A stretch of DNA of 6,822 nucleotides. Source: an uncultured Burkholderiales bacterium. Lineage in GTDB: Bacteria > Pseudomonadota > Gammaproteobacteria > Burkholderiales > Burkholderiaceae. The notes beneath the pieces were generated by a model. That model did no database searches and had not been told where the DNA came from. It was given only the letters and a program-made list of their open reading frames with translations. Within the stretch, counting starts at the first letter, position 1. The number at the start of each line of letters is the position of its first letter. Positions 4,465 through 6,822 of this stretch are shown in pieces. The DNA is taken from contig CAMLJY010000167.1 in NCBI GenBank assembly GCA_946480465.1, positions 1 to 6,822 of the forward strand, given 5' to 3'. The position numbers and the translations under genes are program-made.

Positions 4465-6519
4465 TCAGTGCCGGGCGACCACGATGCCGAGGCCGGTCTT
4501 CACTGCGATCCCGCCGGGCAGCAGGGCCAGTGAGGAGGGATGGTCGAGCAAGCCGGGCACGCTGCCGTCCGGGATGCTGGCCACGCCGGCGCGCCCCAGC
4601 ACCGTGGTCACGCGGCGCGCAGCGTCGATGAACCGCACGGTGTGGTTGCCGCTGTCGGCCACGTACACGCCATCGGCATGGCAGGCCAGGCCGGAAGGCA
4701 GCGTGAAGCGGGCCGCCTCGCCGACGCCATCGGCACCGCCGGTCTCGGTGACGGAACCGGCCCACAGCGTGACCCGGCCGTCGACTGCGCGGCGCAGCAC
4801 GGTGCTGCCCTCGACGAAGAACAGGCCGCCGTCACCGCCCGCGCACAGCGCGCGGGTGCCGCGCGGGCCGGTGCGCAGCGCGTTCGGCCAGGACAGGGGC
4901 AGCGCGGTCGGCGCGGTGCCCGGTGCCGCGGCGGCCGGCCAGCGCCAGAGATCGCCCTCCACGGTCTTGCCGTCGGCCGCCGCGATGCTGGCGTAGCCCA
5001 TCACCAGCACGTCGCCGTTCGCATCCAGCGCCAGGCCTTCCACGCCCCAGTCGAGGAAGCGCGCGACCAGCCGCTGCACGCCGTCGGCGCCGAGCCGCCG
5101 CGGGCCCTCGCGGTCGGCGATCCACAGGCTGCCGTCGCCGGCCACGAGCGCGGCCTGCGGAAAACCGAGCCGGGCCTGCAGCACCGGTCCGTCCTCGCCC
5201 GCCATCGGCTGCAGGCGGCCAGGGCGTCCTGCCAGCGTACTGACGCGGCCCGCCGTCTCGATGCGGCGCACGACACGGTTGCGCGGATCGGCGGCCACCA
5301 GTGAACCGTCACGCGCGGCGCCCAGCGCAAAAGACTCGCCGAAGCGAGCTGCGCTGCCCTCGCCATCGCGGAAGCCGTCCTGCACCGCGCGGCCGGCCAG
5401 GGTCGTGGCGCGGCCGTCGGCATCGATGCGGCGCAGCGTGTGGGTGCTCTGGTCGACCAGCACCGCCGCATCGCCGCCTGCTTCCAGCGCCAGGCCGCAG
5501 GGCCGGGTGAAGCGCGCCTCGGCCGACGGACCGTCGGCCCAGCCCGGCTCGGCGCTGCCGGCCCAGGCCTGCAGGCCCTGCGCGTCCAGCACATGCAGCT
5601 GGTGGCGGCCGCTGTTGATGAGCAGGCGGCCGCGCCGGTCGTAGGCCATGCCGAAGCAGCCGAAGCCGGGCACCAGGTCCTTCGCCAGCGTGCTCACGCG
5701 GCCATCCGCCTCCAGGCGCCGGATGTCGCCGACGCCGACCGAGAAGACCAGCCGGCCCTGCGGATCGAAGGCCAGGCTGTTGATCGCGTCGAAACCGGCG
5801 CAGGCCGGGCGCTGGGCGCTGCCTGCGAGCGCGTGCAGCAGCTGGACCTCCGCCGCCGGGGCGCCCGGCAGCGCGCGCCAGATGGCGCAGCGCGTGTCGG
5901 CGACCAGCAGCCGCCCGGCGGGATCGACCAGCACCGCCGTCGCGACCCGGCCGGCATCGTGCGGACGCAGCACGGTCGTGACCTGGCGGTCGCTGCCGAT
6001 GCGCAGCACCGCCCACGGCGCCTCGACGATGGCCGCGCTGCCGTTCCGCCCGGAAGCCCCAGGGGCCGTCTGTTCGACGGCGACGTACACCTCGCCCGCT
6101 CGACCCGCGGCCATCGGGCCCGGATGGCTGAACTTCAGGGGCCGGCCCGCTGCGTCGGTGCCCGCGGCCAGCGCGCCGAGGTCGGCCACCACCGTCTCGA
6201 CCATGCCCGATGCATCGACGCGGCGGATGCGGCCGCGATCGGTCTCGCTGATCCAGACGGCGCCGTCGCTGGCGACCGCCACGCCGGACGGGCCCTGGAA
6301 ACGCGCCTGTGCCGCCGGACCGTCCGCGTCACCCAGGCCGCCGGCGTCGACCGCCCCGGCAAGCACGCTGACGCTGCGAAAGTCGGTGGCGGCCGGTGCG
6401 GCGGCCGGGGCGTCGTCGCCACCGCTGCCGCACCCGGCCGCGAGGGCCGTTGCCAGCGCTGCCAGCCATGCAGCAGCGCGCCGCCCGGCCGAGCGGCCGG
6501 GGCTTGCGTGAATCATCAT
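4465..6519 (-). CDS. NHL-repeat (beta-propeller) lipoprotein
   Basis: A protein of about 684 residues. It starts with a basic, then Ala/Leu-rich signal peptide (AAAWLAALATALAAGC), and the Cys near residue 30, followed by GSGGDD, fits a lipobox (A instead of L at -3). It is probably an outer-membrane or periplasm-facing lipoprotein. The rest is built of NHL-type repeats. The recurring unit is an AG..DG...ARF..P.GLA motif, then D/N-G.(L/V)(W/Y)(V/I)AD and (V/I)RR(I/V)....G.V.TLAG. Good copies lie near residues 58-110, 325-375, 380-430 and 595-645, with weaker ones around 245, 440-475 and 650-675. This suggests one or two beta-propellers, normally used for protein or ligand binding; some NHL proteins are lyases, but no catalytic set can be assigned here. 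The start at 6519 (or ATG 6516) is set by AGGGAGG at 6524-6530; the frame is open to 6576, but that start has no such site. Function and ligand are unknown. Confidence 0.88.
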   Translation of the reverse strand: MMIHASPGRSAGRRAAAWLAALATALAAGCGSGGDDAPAAAPAATDFRSVSVLAGAVDAGGLGDADGPAAQARFQGPSGVAVASDGAVWISETDRGRIRRVDASGMVETVVADLGALAAGTDAAGRPLKFSHPGPMAAGRAGEVYVAVEQTAPGASGRNGSAAIVEAPWAVLRIGSDRQVTTVLRPHDAGRVATAVLVDPAGRLLVADTRCAIWRALPGAPAAEVQLLHALAGSAQRPACAGFDAINSLAFDPQGRLVFSVGVGDIRRLEADGRVSTLAKDLVPGFGCFGMAYDRRGRLLINSGRHQLHVLDAQGLQAWAGSAEPGWADGPSAEARFTRPCGLALEAGGDAAVLVDQSTHTLRRIDADGRATTLAGRAVQDGFRDGEGSAARFGESFALGAARDGSLVAADPRNRVVRRIETAGRVSTLAGRPGRLQPMAGEDGPVLQARLGFPQAALVAGDGSLWIADREGPRRLGADGVQRLVARFLDWGVEGLALDANGDVLVMGYASIAAADGKTVEGDLWRWPAAAAPGTAPTALPLSWPNALRTGPRGTRALCAGGDGGLFFVEGSTVLRRAVDGRVTLWAGSVTETGGADGVGEAARFTLPSGLACHADGVYVADSGNHTVRFIDAARRVTTVLGRAGVASIPDGSVPGLLDHPSSLALLPGGIAVKTGLGIVVARH

Positions 6520-6523
6520 GGAT

Positions 6524-6530
6524 CCTCCCT
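6524..6530 (-). promoter_or_regulatory. Shine-Dalgarno that fixes the NHL lipoprotein start
   Basis: The minus strand reads AGGGAGG, then ATCC, then ATGATG. Spacing is 4 nt to the first ATG (6519) and 7 nt to the second (6516), so the second is the better spaced. Either start leaves a standard lipoprotein signal peptide, whereas a start at 6576 would add 19 unlikely residues. Confidence 0.75.
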
Positions 6531-6536
6531 GTCTGG

Positions 6537-6553
6537 CCGCGCACTTTGCGCGG
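6537..6553 (-). promoter_or_regulatory. Stable hairpin just upstream of the lipoprotein ribosome binding site
   Basis: CCGCGCA (6537-6543) pairs perfectly with TGCGCGG (6547-6553) around a 3-nt loop. In minus-strand RNA this stem ends 6 nt before the AGGGAGG. It could be the terminator of the upstream dehydrogenase gene (no T-run) or a leader element affecting translation. A second stem, TGGCCC (6584-6589) with GGGCCA (6595-6600), lies nearer the dehydrogenase stop. Confidence 0.4.
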
Positions 6554-6628
6554 CAGCGGGCAGAGTGTCCCACCACCGGCGGCTGGCCCCGCGCGGGCCA
6601 CCCACTCGGCGATGGAGGAAGCCGGCTC

Positions 6629-6822
6629 TCAGGCCAGCTTCAGCGGCAGCTCCCGCTGCGGCTTGGCGCCGGCGCGGCGCAGCGCATTCGCCAGCGCCGG
6701 CGCAAAGGGCGGCAGGCCGGGTTCGCCCATGCCCTTGGGCGGATCGATGCTGGGCACGACGTGCACCGCGATCACCGGCGCGTCGGTCATGCGCGCCACC
6801 GGGTACTCGCCGAAGTTGCCCT
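6629..6822 (-). CDS. Xanthine dehydrogenase-family molybdopterin-binding subunit, C-terminus (partial)
   Basis: The last 63 residues of a gene that starts outside the window; stop TGA at 6629-6631. The visible part reads NFGEYPVARMTDAP, VIAVHVVPSIDPPKGMGEPG, then LPPFAPALANALRRAGAK and a final PLKLA. This is the conserved end of the large molybdenum-cofactor subunit of the xanthine oxidase family, most like isoquinoline 1-oxidoreductase beta or aldehyde-oxidase-type subunits. The Glu in GMGEPG corresponds to the family's catalytic glutamate at the Mo site, so the end looks functional. Such enzymes hydroxylate N-heterocycles or oxidise aldehydes, usually with a separate 2Fe-2S subunit; the substrate cannot be told from this fragment. 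The lipoprotein gene follows after about 109 bp on the same strand. Confidence 0.88.
   Translation of the reverse strand, partial: GNFGEYPVARMTDAPVIAVHVVPSIDPPKGMGEPGLPPFAPALANALRRAGAKPQRELPLKLA

Noticed and set aside
3860..6016. Several long Arg/Gly/Pro-rich open frames opposite to or out of frame with the oxidoreductase and lipoprotein genes
   Set aside because: They overlap well-supported genes completely and show no domain, only GC-driven absence of stops.
6520..6576. Upstream start for the NHL lipoprotein at 6576
   Set aside because: It adds 19 residues before the signal peptide and crosses a stable hairpin, whereas AGGGAGG precedes ATG 6519/6516.
1..6822. CRISPR arrays, tRNA or rRNA genes, intact insertion sequences
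   Set aside because: No regularly spaced long repeats, no cloverleaf or rRNA signature, and no transposase motif were seen on either strand.

Overview
The window looks like chromosomal DNA from a high-GC betaproteobacterium, probably Burkholderiales. This is an inference from GC-rich coding with strong third-position G/C on the right and from the gene families present; no marker gene fixes the taxon. It splits into two blocks at about 2,730-2,830.

Left block (1 to about 2,730, all minus strand, visibly lower GC) is a decayed Rhs / polymorphic-toxin region. Read in the minus direction it holds: (i) the 3' end of an rhs gene, with Rhs core, a DPMGL core/tip boundary and a variable C-terminal toxin domain, cut off at its 5' side near 2,726; (ii) a small intact gene (1803-1483) that overlaps the toxin 3' end and has the position and form of a cognate immunity gene; (iii) about 600 bp with no convincing gene; (iv) a second orphan ORF (877-167), possibly another immunity gene; and (v) a frameshifted scrap of Rhs repeat (165-51). 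The order tip, immunity, orphan immunity, core scrap is what repeated displacement of Rhs tips leaves behind. The toxin reading frame appears to carry two independent lesions: a perfect 10-bp tandem duplication that shifts the frame, and an in-frame TAG 20 codons before the original TAA. Removing the duplication and reading through the TAG restores a continuous domain that ends next to the immunity gene.

Right block (about 2,830 to 6,822, very GC-rich) is ordinary chromosome. A plus-strand 2-keto-4-pentenoate hydratase/decarboxylase-family enzyme (2869-3699) converges on a minus-strand flavodoxin-fold NAD(P)H oxidoreductase (4356-3769), with a perfect 9-bp hairpin between them. Upstream on the minus strand are a large NHL-repeat lipoprotein (6519-4465) and the C-terminus of a xanthine dehydrogenase-family molybdopterin subunit (from 6822 to 6629), cut by the window edge. 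The last three genes share a strand with gaps of about 110 bp that contain stable hairpins, so they may be separate units rather than a tight operon. No RNA gene, CRISPR array or intact insertion sequence was seen. The most interesting part is the inactivated toxin beside an open immunity frame.
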